Counted from the stretch's first letter, positions 23,840-33,302 are shown. The stretch is DNA of 64,000 nt from Photobacterium proteolyticum (GCF_001939735.1 NZ_MJIL01000076.1:81179-145178), one strand, 5' to 3'. The notes: generated by a model from the letters alone, not told the origin. Translations and numbers: made by a program.

Positions 23840-25189
23840 ATGTCGAACCTAGCAATGTTTTGTCACCAGTGCTCAATGGCCCAAAGCGGCGGCTGTGGCA
23901 GCACAGGTAAAACTCAGGGTACATGCGGTAAGGATGAAACCCTGTCTCGCCTTCAGGATATTATGATTTTCGGCCTGAAAGGTCTGTCAGCATACCGTAC
24001 CCATGCCGACGATCTTGGCGCGGATACCAAATCGGTTGACGATGTTATCGCCGAAACACTGTACTTCACGCTGACAAACGTTAACTTTAGCTTTGACCAG
24101 CATATTGCCCAGCTAATGAAAATCGGTGGTGCCGGTAGCGAAATGATGTCTCGCCTCGGTGAAGCTCACCACGGTCGCCTCGGGATCCCTACTCCTGTAT
24201 GCGTACCGCAGAACAAAGCCGAAGGTAAAGGTATTCTTGTTACCGGTCACGATCTTGAGCTACTAGAACGCCTGCTGATTGCCACCGAAGGCAAAGGCAT
24301 CAACATCTACACCCACTCCGAAATGCTGCCAGCCCACGGTTACCCAGAGCTGCGTAAGTACAGCCACCTGAAAGGCAACATCGGTAAAGCTTGGTTTGAC
24401 CAAAAACAACTGTTCCAGAAGTGGAACGGTACCATTATTGTAACGACCAACTGTATCGTTCCTCCGACAGGACGTGCAGATTACGCCGACCGTCTGTACA
24501 GCTACGGTATTGTGGGTATCGACAACTGCCGCCAGCTAGAAGATGATTTTGCGCCGCTGATCGAGCAAACACTAGGCCTGCCGGATATCGAAGGCTTCGA
24601 CAGCGACGATACTCTGATGACAGGGCACAACTACAAAACGATTCTTGGCCTTGCTCCGCAAATTCTGGATGCCGTTAACGCTGGCAAGATCAAGCAATTC
24701 TTCGTGGTTGCCGGTTGTGACAAACCAGGCAAGCCGAACGATTACTTCCGTGATCTGGCGCTGTCTATTCCGGACGATTGCATTATCCTGACCTCGTCTT
24801 GTGGCAAGTTCCGCTTCAATGACCACGACTTTGGTACCGTACCGGGCACAGAGATCCCTCGCTACCTTGACCTTGGCCAATGTAACGACAGCTATGGTGC
24901 CGTGATGATTGCACTTGCACTGAGCGATGCGATGGGTGTACCGGTTAACGAGCTGCCTGTGAACATCGTTCTGTCCTGGATGGAACAGAAAGCCGTTCTG
25001 ATCCTGCTTGCCCTGTTCAACCTGGGTATCCAGAACATCTACCTGGGCCCTAACCCACCAGAATTTGTCAACGAGGCAATCTTCGAGTTCCTGCAGCAGC
25101 AGTTCAACCTGCAGCTAACTGGCAATGTTGAAGATGACCTTGCCAAAATGCTGAACCCTCAGCCAGAGATTGAGGTAGTCGAAGCCTAA
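23840..25189 (+). CDS. hcp: Hybrid-cluster protein, short (class III-like) form
   Basis: A 449-residue cytoplasmic hybrid-cluster protein, a nitric oxide/hydroxylamine reductase. N-terminal Fe-S cysteines are Cys8, Cys11, Cys19 and Cys29. Hybrid-cluster ligands are present: the His/Glu segments VTGHDLELL and THSEMLPAHGYPELRK, then TTNC, AGCDKPG (persulphide Cys), SSCGKFRF, GQCNDSYG and WMEQK. It is about 100 residues shorter than E. coli Hcp (550): one of the two helical bundle repeats after the N-terminus is missing, as in class III proteins known from thermophiles and archaea. No Hcr reductase gene is adjacent; nifJ and a flavodoxin gene follow. Confidence 0.92.
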   Translation: MSNLAMFCHQCSMAQSGGCGSTGKTQGTCGKDETLSRLQDIMIFGLKGLSAYRTHADDLGADTKSVDDVIAETLYFTLTNVNFSFDQHIAQLMKIGGAGSEMMSRLGEAHHGRLGIPTPVCVPQNKAEGKGILVTGHDLELLERLLIATEGKGINIYTHSEMLPAHGYPELRKYSHLKGNIGKAWFDQKQLFQKWNGTIIVTTNCIVPPTGRADYADRLYSYGIVGIDNCRQLEDDFAPLIEQTLGLPDIEGFDSDDTLMTGHNYKTILGLAPQILDAVNAGKIKQFFVVAGCDKPGKPNDYFRDLALSIPDDCIILTSSCGKFRFNDHDFGTVPGTEIPRYLDLGQCNDSYGAVMIALALSDAMGVPVNELPVNIVLSWMEQKAVLILLALFNLGIQNIYLGPNPPEFVNEAIFEFLQQQFNLQLTGNVEDDLAKMLNPQPEIEVVEA

Positions 25190-25213
25190 GTCGCTTCGCT
25201 CCCTTCGCTCAAC

Positions 25214-25251
25214 CGGGCCGGCCTCACCCTACCCACACAGAGGTCGGCCCG
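25214..25251 (+). other. Long intergenic hairpin between hcp and nifJ
   Basis: CGGGCCGGCCTC (25214-25225) pairs with GAGGTCGGCCCG (25240-25251) over 12 positions with one G-U. No T run follows, so it is more likely an RNA-processing or mRNA-stability element, or a Rho-related pause, than an intrinsic terminator. Confidence 0.6.
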
Positions 25252-25353
25252 ATTCAAAATAATAAGACAGCCAAGCTTAATTACTGACGGTACCCCATTT
25301 CAGCACCATCAGCCTTAGCTTGAACAGACAGTGCTTGTTCGCTGGAGTAAGTT

Positions 25354-28300
25354 ATGCCTAAAAATCCACGGATTGATAACCAAAACATCACCTATGCCAC
25401 GATGGACGGCAACGAAGCCGCCGCTTCCGTCGCCTATCGCTGCAATGAAGTCATCGGCATTTATCCCATCACACCTTCTTCCCCGATGTCGGAAGCCTGT
25501 GAGATCTGGGAGAGCCAGGGACAAAAAAACCTGTGGGGACAAGTACCGCGGGTTATTGAAATGCAATCTGAAGGTGGTGCAGCTGGTGCGGTTCACGGTG
25601 CATTGATGGCCGGTTCGATGGCCACCACCTTTACCTCATCTCAGGGCTTGCTGCTAAAAATCCCGAACATGTACAAAATTGCCGGTGAACTGACGCCGTT
25701 TGTTATGCATGTCGCAGCGAGAACGCTTGCTACCCATGCCCTGTCCATTTTCGGTGATCATTCCGATGTAATGGCGGTACGTCAAACCGGTTTTGCCATG
25801 CTGGCGGCCAATTCGGTCCAGCAAGCCCACGATTTTGCCCTCATCAGTCAGGCCGCAACACTGGAAAGCCGGATCCCGTTTGTCCATTTCTTCGATGGTT
25901 TCCGCACCTCGCATGAGATCAACAAGATCGCGATGATCGACGATGACACCATTCGCCAGATGATCTCCGAAGATCATGTTGATAGCTTCCACCAGCGTGG
26001 GTTGACACCCGATGCGCCAAGCATTCGCGGTACAGCTCAAAACCCGGACACTTTCTTCCAGGCACGTGAAGCCGCCAATGGTTTCTATCAGGCATGTCCG
26101 GATATCGTGGCTGATAAAATGGCCCAGTTTGCCAGCCTGACCGGAAGAGAATACAAGCTGTTTGATTACTACGGACACCCGGAAGCCACCGATGTCATTG
26201 TGATTATGGGCTCGGCCACCTCGGCTGTTGAGCAGGCAATTGATCACCTGCTGACGACCGGACGTAAAATCGGTATCGTCAGTGTTCACCTTTATCGCCC
26301 GTTCTCGCTCAAGCATTTCATGTCCGTGCTGCCTGCCAGCGTTCAGCAGATCGCCGTCATGGATCGTACCAAAGAACCAGGCTCCGTCGGTGAGCCGCTA
26401 TATCTTGATGTGGTATCAACCATCCAACAGGCGTACGCGGCAAAACAATACCCGCACCTGCCTGCAATAATGGGCGGTCGCTACGGCCTGTCATCGAAAG
26501 AATTCAATCCGGGCCATGCCGTCAGCATCTTCAATGCGATGGCCGACGAGCAGCTCAGCCATAACTTCACGGTGGGGATCTGTGATGATATCACCCACCT
26601 TTCTCTGCCGCCGGTTCCTGCCATTGATGCCGAGCCAAGCAGCCGACTACGTGCCCTGTTCTACGGTCTGGGTGCCGACGGTACGGTCAGTGCCAATAAA
26701 AACACTATCAAGATCATTGGTGAAAACACCGACCTGCATACGCAGGGGTATTTCGTCTATGACTCCAAGAAATCAGGCGGTACGACTGTTTCTCACCTGC
26801 GTTTTGACACCATGCCTGTCGAAGCGCCGTACCTGATTGAGCAGGCTGAGTTTATTGCCTGCCACCAGTTCCAGTTTGTCAACAAACTGGAAATGTTCGA
26901 GCACGCTGCCGAGCAGGGTACCCTGTTGCTAAACAGCCCGCATAACGCTGATGACGTCTGGGAGCACCTGCCGCAGGAAGTCCAGAAGGTCATCATCGAC
27001 AAACAGCTCAATCTGTATGTTATCAATGCCGTAGAGCTGGCCCGTGAGCTCGGGCTGAAAAACCGTCTGAACACCATCATGCAGACGGCCTTCTTTGCCC
27101 TCAGCGAACTAATGCCACTCGAGCAGGCTATTGCCCAGCTCAAACAGGCGATTGAGAAAAGCTACAGCAAGCGTGGCCCGGCTATCGTCGAGGCCAACCA
27201 CAAGGCCGTCGATGCAACCGTTGCCCGTCTGCAGCAGGTGGCGATTCCGCAGCAGGCCACCAGCTTGTTCCGCCGTCCGCCTGTCGTTAATGAAAAGGCT
27301 CCCGATCTGGTCAAGCGCGTCAGTGCTATGATGATGGCCGACAAAGGCGACCTGCTACCGGTAAGTGCCTTTCCTGTAGACGGTTGCTGGCCGACGGCTA
27401 CCAGCCAGTGGGAAAAACGCAACATTGCCCAGGAAGTGCCGGTCTGGGAAGAAGATCTGTGTACCCAGTGTAATATCTGTACCCTTGTCTGCCCGCACGC
27501 TGCTATCCGTGCCAAGACCGTCACCCCAGACGCCCTGGCAACAGCACCCGAAGGCTTCAAGAGAGCCGAGTACAAACAGCGAGACTTTAAAGGCCAACAA
27601 TACACATTGCAGGTTTCACCGCAGGACTGCACCGGGTGTAACCTCTGTACCACGGCTTGCCCGGCCAGTGACAAAGCCGACCCGTCGCGCAAGGCCATCA
27701 ACATGGCACCGAAGCAGCCGGTACTGGAATCACAAAGCAAGAACTACGAGTTCTTCCTTGATCTGCCAGAGCTTGAGCGTATTGATATCAAACGTATCGA
27801 TGCCCGTACCAGCCAGTTGCTGCAGCCATTGTTCGAGTATTCCGGAGCCTGTTCCGGTTGCGGAGAAACGTCCTATGTGAAGCTCCTAACCCAGCTGTTT
27901 GGTGATCGTTTGTTAGTCGCCAATGCTACCGGCTGTTCGTCAATTTACGGCGGTAACTTGCCGACCACACCGTATGCCGTCGATAAACACGGACGCGGGC
28001 CTGCCTGGGCAAACTCCCTATTCGAGGATAACGCCGAGTTTGGTCTGGGTATGCGCCTGGCACTCGACAGCAAACGTAACAACGCGCTAAGCCTGTTGGA
28101 GACAGCTGCTGACATCTTACCGACCGAGCTACAGGAGCAGATCAAGCAAGATGCCTTTGACAGTAGCGAAGCCGCTGTAACCCGTCAGCGTCAGAACCTC
28201 AGCCGAATGAGAGCCGAGCTGCCATACAGCCACCGCCAGCTCAACGAACGTGCTGACGATTTGGTTGCCAAGAGTAACTGGATAGTCGGCGGTGACGGCT

Positions 28301-28926
28301 GGGCCTACGATATTGGTTTCGGCGGTTTAGACCATGTTCTGGCCGGCAGCGACAACGTCAATGTACTGGTAATGGACACTCAGGGTTACTCCAACACTGG
28401 TGGACAGCAGTCCAAAGCAACGCCTACCGGTGCTGTGGCCAAGTTCGCCACCCAAGGGAAAACCAGCAACGGTAAAGATCTGGCGCTAAACATGATGATG
28501 CACGGCAATGTGTACGTCGCCAAAATTGCCCTGGGTGCCAACATGAACCAGACCATCAAGGCACTGCAGGAGGCCGAGGCCTATCCGGGACCATCGCTGG
28601 TCATCGCCTACTCGCCATGTATCACCCATGGCTTCGACATGGCCGAAGGTGTCGAGCACCAGCAACTATTGGTCGAAACCGGCCTGTGGCCGCTGTTCCG
28701 CTTCGATCCGCGCCGGACAGACAAAGGCAGGGCCGCTCTGCAAATGGACTCCAAAGCACCGAAAAAGGATGTCGAGGAGCTGATCAGCCGTGAAGCTCGC
28801 TTTACGCAGATCCTGCGCCGCAACCCTGAACAGTATCAGGCCAACCTGGTACGGTTGCGCCAGCAAGTTGCTCACAAGCACCTGTTACTGGAGCAACTAG
28901 GCCAATGGAAGCCTGAAAAGAAATAA
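25354..28926 (+). CDS. nifJ: Pyruvate:ferredoxin (flavodoxin) oxidoreductase
   Basis: A 1190-residue single-chain PFOR that oxidises pyruvate to acetyl-CoA and CO2 and passes low-potential electrons to flavodoxin or ferredoxin. The thiamine/pyruvate-binding domain opens the chain (YATMDGNEAAASVAYR). A two-cluster ferredoxin domain carries CTQCNICTLVCP and CTGCNLCTTACP (about 705-775). The C-terminal TPP domain has CSGCGETSY and GGDGWAYDIGFGGLDH. Length matches other NifJ/YdbK proteins (~1175). GGAG precedes the ATG. It is followed directly by a flavodoxin gene, its likely acceptor, and preceded by hcp. Confidence 0.96.
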   Translation: MPKNPRIDNQNITYATMDGNEAAASVAYRCNEVIGIYPITPSSPMSEACEIWESQGQKNLWGQVPRVIEMQSEGGAAGAVHGALMAGSMATTFTSSQGLLLKIPNMYKIAGELTPFVMHVAARTLATHALSIFGDHSDVMAVRQTGFAMLAANSVQQAHDFALISQAATLESRIPFVHFFDGFRTSHEINKIAMIDDDTIRQMISEDHVDSFHQRGLTPDAPSIRGTAQNPDTFFQAREAANGFYQACPDIVADKMAQFASLTGREYKLFDYYGHPEATDVIVIMGSATSAVEQAIDHLLTTGRKIGIVSVHLYRPFSLKHFMSVLPASVQQIAVMDRTKEPGSVGEPLYLDVVSTIQQAYAAKQYPHLPAIMGGRYGLSSKEFNPGHAVSIFNAMADEQLSHNFTVGICDDITHLSLPPVPAIDAEPSSRLRALFYGLGADGTVSANKNTIKIIGENTDLHTQGYFVYDSKKSGGTTVSHLRFDTMPVEAPYLIEQAEFIACHQFQFVNKLEMFEHAAEQGTLLLNSPHNADDVWEHLPQEVQKVIIDKQLNLYVINAVELARELGLKNRLNTIMQTAFFALSELMPLEQAIAQLKQAIEKSYSKRGPAIVEANHKAVDATVARLQQVAIPQQATSLFRRPPVVNEKAPDLVKRVSAMMMADKGDLLPVSAFPVDGCWPTATSQWEKRNIAQEVPVWEEDLCTQCNICTLVCPHAAIRAKTVTPDALATAPEGFKRAEYKQRDFKGQQYTLQVSPQDCTGCNLCTTACPASDKADPSRKAINMAPKQPVLESQSKNYEFFLDLPELERIDIKRIDARTSQLLQPLFEYSGACSGCGETSYVKLLTQLFGDRLLVANATGCSSIYGGNLPTTPYAVDKHGRGPAWANSLFEDNAEFGLGMRLALDSKRNNALSLLETAADILPTELQEQIKQDAFDSSEAAVTRQRQNLSRMRAELPYSHRQLNERADDLVAKSNWIVGGDGWAYDIGFGGLDHVLAGSDNVNVLVMDTQGYSNTGGQQSKATPTGAVAKFATQGKTSNGKDLALNMMMHGNVYVAKIALGANMNQTIKALQEAEAYPGPSLVIAYSPCITHGFDMAEGVEHQQLLVETGLWPLFRFDPRRTDKGRAALQMDSKAPKKDVEELISREARFTQILRRNPEQYQANLVRLRQQVAHKHLLLEQLGQWKPEKK

Positions 28927-28929
28927 TCA

Positions 28930-28959
28930 TTAGGCGTGGCAGCTCTCTGCTACGCCTAA
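28930..28959 (+). other. Intergenic hairpin between nifJ and the flavodoxin gene
   Basis: TTAGGCGTGGCAG pairs with CTGCTACGCCTAA over 13 positions with one G-U, around CTCT. No T run follows. It resembles the hcp-nifJ hairpin in placement and may set the ratio of the downstream transcript. Confidence 0.6.
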
Positions 28960-29011
28960 CCGAACATAAACAGACTGAACCATCAGCAATACAAGTTAGC
29001 TGGAGATGAAC

Positions 29012-29506
29012 ATGACAAATATTGGTATTTTTTTCGCAAGTGACACAGGCAACACCGAGAAAGTTGCAGAAAAGATCGCAGCCCGACTGGAGCTGGAAAC
29101 TAACGATATTGCCGGCTGCAGCAATGAAGTGTTTGACGACTATGATTTGCTGATCCTCGGTACGCCAACTGCTAACTATGGTGAAATGCAGCCGGACTGG
29201 GACTGTTTTGTACCAGAGCTGGAAGATGCTGATCTAAGCGGAAAGAAAGTAGCGCTATTTGGTCTGGGTGATCAGGTGGACTATCCGGATAGCTTCCAGG
29301 ACGCAATGGGCGATCTGGCCGATCTGATTGTTGAAGCAGGCGGCGAGATCATCGGCCAGTGGCCAACGGACGGTTATGAGTTTAATGACTCGCGCGCGGT
29401 TAAAGACGATAAGTTTGTCGGTCTGGCTCTTGATGAAGACCGCCAGCCTGAGCTTACCGATGACCGTATCGCAATCTGGTTAAACACACTGGGACTTTCG
29501 GCTTAA
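29012..29506 (+). CDS. Long-chain flavodoxin
   Basis: A 164-residue FMN flavodoxin, an electron carrier of very low potential. The phosphate loop SDTGNTE (about 9-15) and the long-chain insertion (around GLGDQVDYPDSF) are clear. GGAG six bases upstream favours ATG 29012 over 29006. It follows nifJ and would accept its electrons. It resembles both FldA and NifF types, so no symbol is assigned. With no Hcr gene nearby, it could also feed the short Hcp. Confidence 0.93.
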   Translation: MTNIGIFFASDTGNTEKVAEKIAARLELETNDIAGCSNEVFDDYDLLILGTPTANYGEMQPDWDCFVPELEDADLSGKKVALFGLGDQVDYPDSFQDAMGDLADLIVEAGGEIIGQWPTDGYEFNDSRAVKDDKFVGLALDEDRQPELTDDRIAIWLNTLGLSA

Positions 29507-29548
29507 CGCCTTAACATGGACCAGTCGTTATAATGGCGCAAAACAAAC

Positions 29549-29571
29549 AAAGGCTGCATCATGCAGCCTTT
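29549..29571. terminator. Bidirectional terminator between flavodoxin gene and ygbA
   Basis: AAAGGCTGCAT and ATGCAGCCTTT form an 11-bp perfect stem around one base, with A and T flanks that serve both converging genes. Confidence 0.75.
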
Positions 29572-29625
29572 GTCGTATATAGCCAAAATGTATCGAACAC
29601 TTCTGTGTGATTTATCTCGAAGCTG

Positions 29626-30003
29626 TTATCTTGTCGACATTGACTGTGTGTCAACCGTTCCTACAGAGCGATAACTGTCGAGTTTGAACTTTAAGGCCTG
29701 CAACGGACGCCGCCAGGCGAATTTTGGCGAAGACCAACGCAGCACATGAGAGAAATGCAGTCGCTTGGCAGGGTGGTAACACTGACTCTTGCATTGCAGA
29801 CAGTTAGGCTTGTCTTCTCCCAGGCGACAGCTGGCAACCCGCGTTTCGACATATTCAATAAGCCCTTCACATTCAGGACAAATGATTGCCCCACGGTGCA
29901 GCGTTTTACAATATAGGCGAATCATCGCTTTTGCTGTGTCCAGTTCACGCTGCTTACGAACTGAATGTTTCGTTTGAACTATCATAGGGGCGGTATTATC
30001 CAT
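29626..30003 (-). CDS. ygbA: YgbA family protein, nitric-oxide-responsive cysteine-rich protein
   Basis: About 125 residues of the 'nitrous oxide-stimulated promoter' family. The signature is clear: MIRLYCKTLH, CPECEGLIEY, CRLGEDKPNCLQCKSQCYHP and a basic C-terminal half. The Cys clusters suggest metal or Fe-S binding. In E. coli ygbA is repressed by NsrR and helps growth after NO stress. Its place beside hcp-nifJ-flavodoxin supports that role. Start is uncertain: ATG 30003 and ATG 29985 both lack a good ribosome site, and a promoter -10 candidate overlaps the 30003 start, so 29985 or a later codon may be used. Confidence 0.85.
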   Translation of the reverse strand: MDNTAPMIVQTKHSVRKQRELDTAKAMIRLYCKTLHRGAIICPECEGLIEYVETRVASCRLGEDKPNCLQCKSQCYHPAKRLHFSHVLRWSSPKFAWRRPLQALKFKLDSYRSVGTVDTQSMSTR

Positions 30004-30021
30004 CGCAGCCAAAAACAACCT

Positions 30022-30035
30022 TTGATAAAGATCAA
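30022..30035 (-). promoter_or_regulatory. Perfect FNR/DNR-type box upstream of ygbA
   Basis: TTGATAAAGATCAA matches TTGAT-N4-ATCAA exactly. On the minus strand GATAAT (29995-30000) is a good -10 and would give a start near 29988, placing the box centre at about -40. This mirrors the hcp promoter layout. Confidence 0.65.
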
Positions 30036-30207
30036 TTTTGCCTGTCGATTGAATTATTCCGCCAAATCAACCATACCTACAGTATAAATATCTAACCAAG
30101 CCCAAACTAGAAAGCTGTTATTCTGTGATAAGTGCGTCCACCCTCACGTTTTTGAGTCAAAAAACACCAAATTCACCCATATTGATCTCAATTTTCCCAG
30201 CAAGAGC

Positions 30208-31989
30208 CTAGGCAACTACCGCTGCGTTCTGAGTCAAATAATGGGTAACGGCAACAACGGTATCGTTCAGGACTTTCTCGAGCTTCCTATATTCAGCATC
30301 AGCAACAACTTGCTGCTTTTTAAAATGCTTCTCGATGATCTCCGCCTGCCGCTTTAGGGACTCAGCACCCAAACTGCTTGCGACCCCTTTTAGACTGTGA
30401 ACCAACCTCAGAGCAGCCTCATCTATTTCATCGGGCGCACGCTGATAGACCATCTGCTGTAGCTTTTTCGCATCAAGAGCATGTTCCTCGATAAATATCT
30501 CAAACAACATTTTGACTGATTCTGCATCGTCATCCATAGACTCCATCACATACGCCACATTCAGCACGTCTAGCTGCTCATCCTCTCTCTGAGGCCCTGA
30601 CTGCTGGGCTTCAGCCTCCAAGCTCTCACGGTCTGCACTGTCGCGATCGGCAATATCTGGTACTTCAGAAGACTTGATCTGAGAAAGATCGGTCTCAACG
30701 GGCTGGATCTCAGCATCCTGAATCACTTCAGGCGCAACACCCCCAATCTGTTCAGCATTCGCCAACTCTTCAACACATGTCATCTCTTCAACCACAACAG
30801 CATCTTGTTCGCGTTCTGCTTCCTCGGCAAGGTACGCCACGATGGCCGCCTTCAGCTCTTTAAGCGCCTGATCTAATCGCTCAATATCTTCGGCGTGAAC
30901 TGCAATACCCTGTTTGCAACAATGCTCGATATATTCAGCACGCTGGCGCAACCTGCTGGCGCCAAAACTGCTGGCAACACTTTTGAGGCTGTGTGAAATT
31001 AAACTTACCTCATCACACTGACCGCGCTCAAGGCTGGCAGATAGCCGCTTGGCATCATCAATGTGCTCCTTGAGGAAAACCTCCAGCAGCATCACCACAG
31101 ACTCCCTGTCACCGTCCATGCTGTCGAGCATCTGTTCCGTATCAAGTACAGAATCCGCAATACGGCTTTTTTGCTCTTCAATTGGTGATAGCTTGGCTGA
31201 AGCCTTGCTGGCGTGCTCTGGGTCCCCGGCAGTCGCACCCTGGCCCTTAACATCGCAATCCTCTCTTGAATCATACTCCGGTACCAACAATGCTGATGTC
31301 GCCTCCGTGATCGGCATGGCCTGCATGTTCCTACGTCGACCGACAACACCATAGCTCGCCCCACCAATACCCACGAGCGCTACCAGAACGGCCAGTATCA
31401 AGCACAACCAGGTCAGGGTTGTCTCTGATTGGACCAAAACTGATTGCAACTTCTGAAGAGAAGCAAGGAAAGGATTCAGATCGACACTTTCGATCGCCGT
31501 CAGGTCTGCGGCAACCTGACCTTTAGCAAGGAGAGTCTCTCTGTCAAAAACATAATGCCGCGTCAGCCAGGCATATTCTGCCTGGTCGGCAAATTGATTG
31601 CCCTGCTTAACCAACGGGGTGATCTTGGCTTGAACTGAAGCCGGACTATCACCATGTTGCCACTCGGTCAAACGGCTACGAAACGGTGCTGTCAGTTCAC
31701 TTTGTTGTTCTGAAACGGGCCGTGATGAATCGGCAGATACGGTAATCACTTGCCACCGCAACTGCTCAGCCTCATTTTGCAACTGCGAGGTAGAACTGAT
31801 GAAACTCAGGGTCGATGCCGATAGCATAGAAAGATAGGCAATAACGCCCGTTCCGACCAACAATAACAATAAACCCAATACGAGAATAATAGGTGACGAG
31901 TCTCTGCCCTGCTGTTCAGCCTGCCGACTTCGCTCTGGCATTACAGGTGCAACAGCAGACTCTGATACAGGCTTTTCTTCTATTTTCAT
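30208..31989 (-). CDS. Membrane protein with two HPt phosphotransfer domains
   Basis: About 593 residues. A membrane segment (about 33-53) is followed by a ~140-residue periplasmic domain, a second membrane segment (about 193-216), then two histidine phosphotransfer domains. HPt 1 is at about 283-390 with His333 in HSLKS, HPt 2 at about 476-586 with His531 in HSLKG. They are joined by an acidic linker. Both share a preceding MxSMDxDxESVxMLxEIF motif and look duplicated. No kinase or receiver domain is present, so it must receive phosphate from a separate hybrid kinase. ATG 31989 and GTG 31995 are both possible starts. Partner and signal unknown. Confidence 0.85.
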   Translation of the reverse strand: MKIEEKPVSESAVAPVMPERSRQAEQQGRDSSPIILVLGLLLLLVGTGVIAYLSMLSASTLSFISSTSQLQNEAEQLRWQVITVSADSSRPVSEQQSELTAPFRSRLTEWQHGDSPASVQAKITPLVKQGNQFADQAEYAWLTRHYVFDRETLLAKGQVAADLTAIESVDLNPFLASLQKLQSVLVQSETTLTWLCLILAVLVALVGIGGASYGVVGRRRNMQAMPITEATSALLVPEYDSREDCDVKGQGATAGDPEHASKASAKLSPIEEQKSRIADSVLDTEQMLDSMDGDRESVVMLLEVFLKEHIDDAKRLSASLERGQCDEVSLISHSLKSVASSFGASRLRQRAEYIEHCCKQGIAVHAEDIERLDQALKELKAAIVAYLAEEAEREQDAVVVEEMTCVEELANAEQIGGVAPEVIQDAEIQPVETDLSQIKSSEVPDIADRDSADRESLEAEAQQSGPQREDEQLDVLNVAYVMESMDDDAESVKMLFEIFIEEHALDAKKLQQMVYQRAPDEIDEAALRLVHSLKGVASSLGAESLKRQAEIIEKHFKKQQVVADAEYRKLEKVLNDTVVAVTHYLTQNAAVVA

Positions 31990-32214
31990 ACTCACCCCTA
32001 TCTACGGTATTTCAAGAACCGGTTGGCACACCTCTCTCCAACGCTAATATATAAAAACCAAGTCATCATAGCCTAGCAACACTAACATTTAGCTTAGCCA
32101 ACATCTTAACCATATTCCATTAGACATTATGCACGCAATGGCATATCAATATCCAAGATACAAAAAAGCCACCTTCATCATAGATAAAGGTGGCTGTCTG
32201 GTAGTCAGCGTAAT

Positions 32215-33228
32215 TTAACTATCAGTGTTCAGACGTCGCTGCAGTTGATCCTTCAAATTCGGTGGGGTTCCCTTGATTGTCAGCGTATCGGTATCGGCAT
32301 CATAAAAAATGCGCTCGCCCAGAAGCATGCTGTCAAAGTTAATCGACACCCCGCCACCTGAACCGACAAACTTGGTCAGCTTGCGCATGGCGGTACGATC
32401 GGCCGGAAAGCTCTCTTCCAACTCGTAGCCCTGATTGGCAGCAAACTGATAGAAGTCAGTGCCGTCCTCGGTGGTCGGCAGCTCTCCCGCCAGCTCCTTC
32501 ACCGTCACCTCATCGCCGGCCTGTAGCTGGCCATTGCAGTAATCGTAGACTTGCTTACGGTATTGCTGCTTCTCTTCCTTTTCCAAACGCGAGTCAGCAC
32601 AGTAGTCCTCAACCGCCTGCATCAACACCTGATTTTGTTCCTTCACGTCCAGCCCGACTTCTGCCTGCATAAAATCAAGGAAAAAATCTGCAATTTTTCG
32701 ACCGACACGCCCCTTGATGAAGGTCAGGTATCGGTTTGACTCGCTATCAGTTTCCCAGGACGAGAGATCGATGCGTGCAACAATGTCCATTTTGCCGACA
32801 TCGAGATAGTCAGTCGCACTGATATCAAGTTGCTCGGTCACCTTCATACTGTGACAGGTCGGCAGTAAACCGATAAACAGATAGTCGGTCGCCAGAGACT
32901 GATACTCGGCCATAACCAGGGTGCCGGCATCGGCAAACGGATATTTAGCCAGCTCGGTTTGCAATTTTTTTGCCGATTGGTTAGAAAACGACAGGAAATC
33001 TAATTCTCCGGAGCGAATTTGCTTCAGCCAATGGCTGAACTCACTGTCTTCTGCAAAGTGGGCAAAGCCTTTCGCGCCCTTGCTGCTGTAGACCCGGTGT
33101 AGTTCAGCAACCAGGTCCTCTGTCGATTGGTTATTTTCAAGCGTTTGTTTTCTAAGGTGAACTTCAAGTTCATCCTGACCATTTTTTGTCAGTTGGTGCA
33201 GGATGACGTTCGAAAGCGTAAGACTCAT
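32215..33228 (-). CDS. yejK: Nucleoid-associated protein YejK/NdpA
   Basis: A 337-residue nucleoid-associated protein, close in length to E. coli YejK (335). The N-terminus (MSLTLSNVILHQLTK) and central KxxDFFLDFMQAE-type stretch are family features. It is divergent from yejL-yejM with a 74-base gap, an arrangement conserved across gammaproteobacteria. Confidence 0.93.
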   Translation of the reverse strand: MSLTLSNVILHQLTKNGQDELEVHLRKQTLENNQSTEDLVAELHRVYSSKGAKGFAHFAEDSEFSHWLKQIRSGELDFLSFSNQSAKKLQTELAKYPFADAGTLVMAEYQSLATDYLFIGLLPTCHSMKVTEQLDISATDYLDVGKMDIVARIDLSSWETDSESNRYLTFIKGRVGRKIADFFLDFMQAEVGLDVKEQNQVLMQAVEDYCADSRLEKEEKQQYRKQVYDYCNGQLQAGDEVTVKELAGELPTTEDGTDFYQFAANQGYELEESFPADRTAMRKLTKFVGSGGGVSINFDSMLLGERIFYDADTDTLTIKGTPPNLKDQLQRRLNTDS

Positions 33229-33302
33229 AATGGAAAAGTTTCAGTAAATCTAAAGTGTAGGTTATTATAAGTCGCTTTCTTTAACATTAAACAAGACTTC
33301 CT

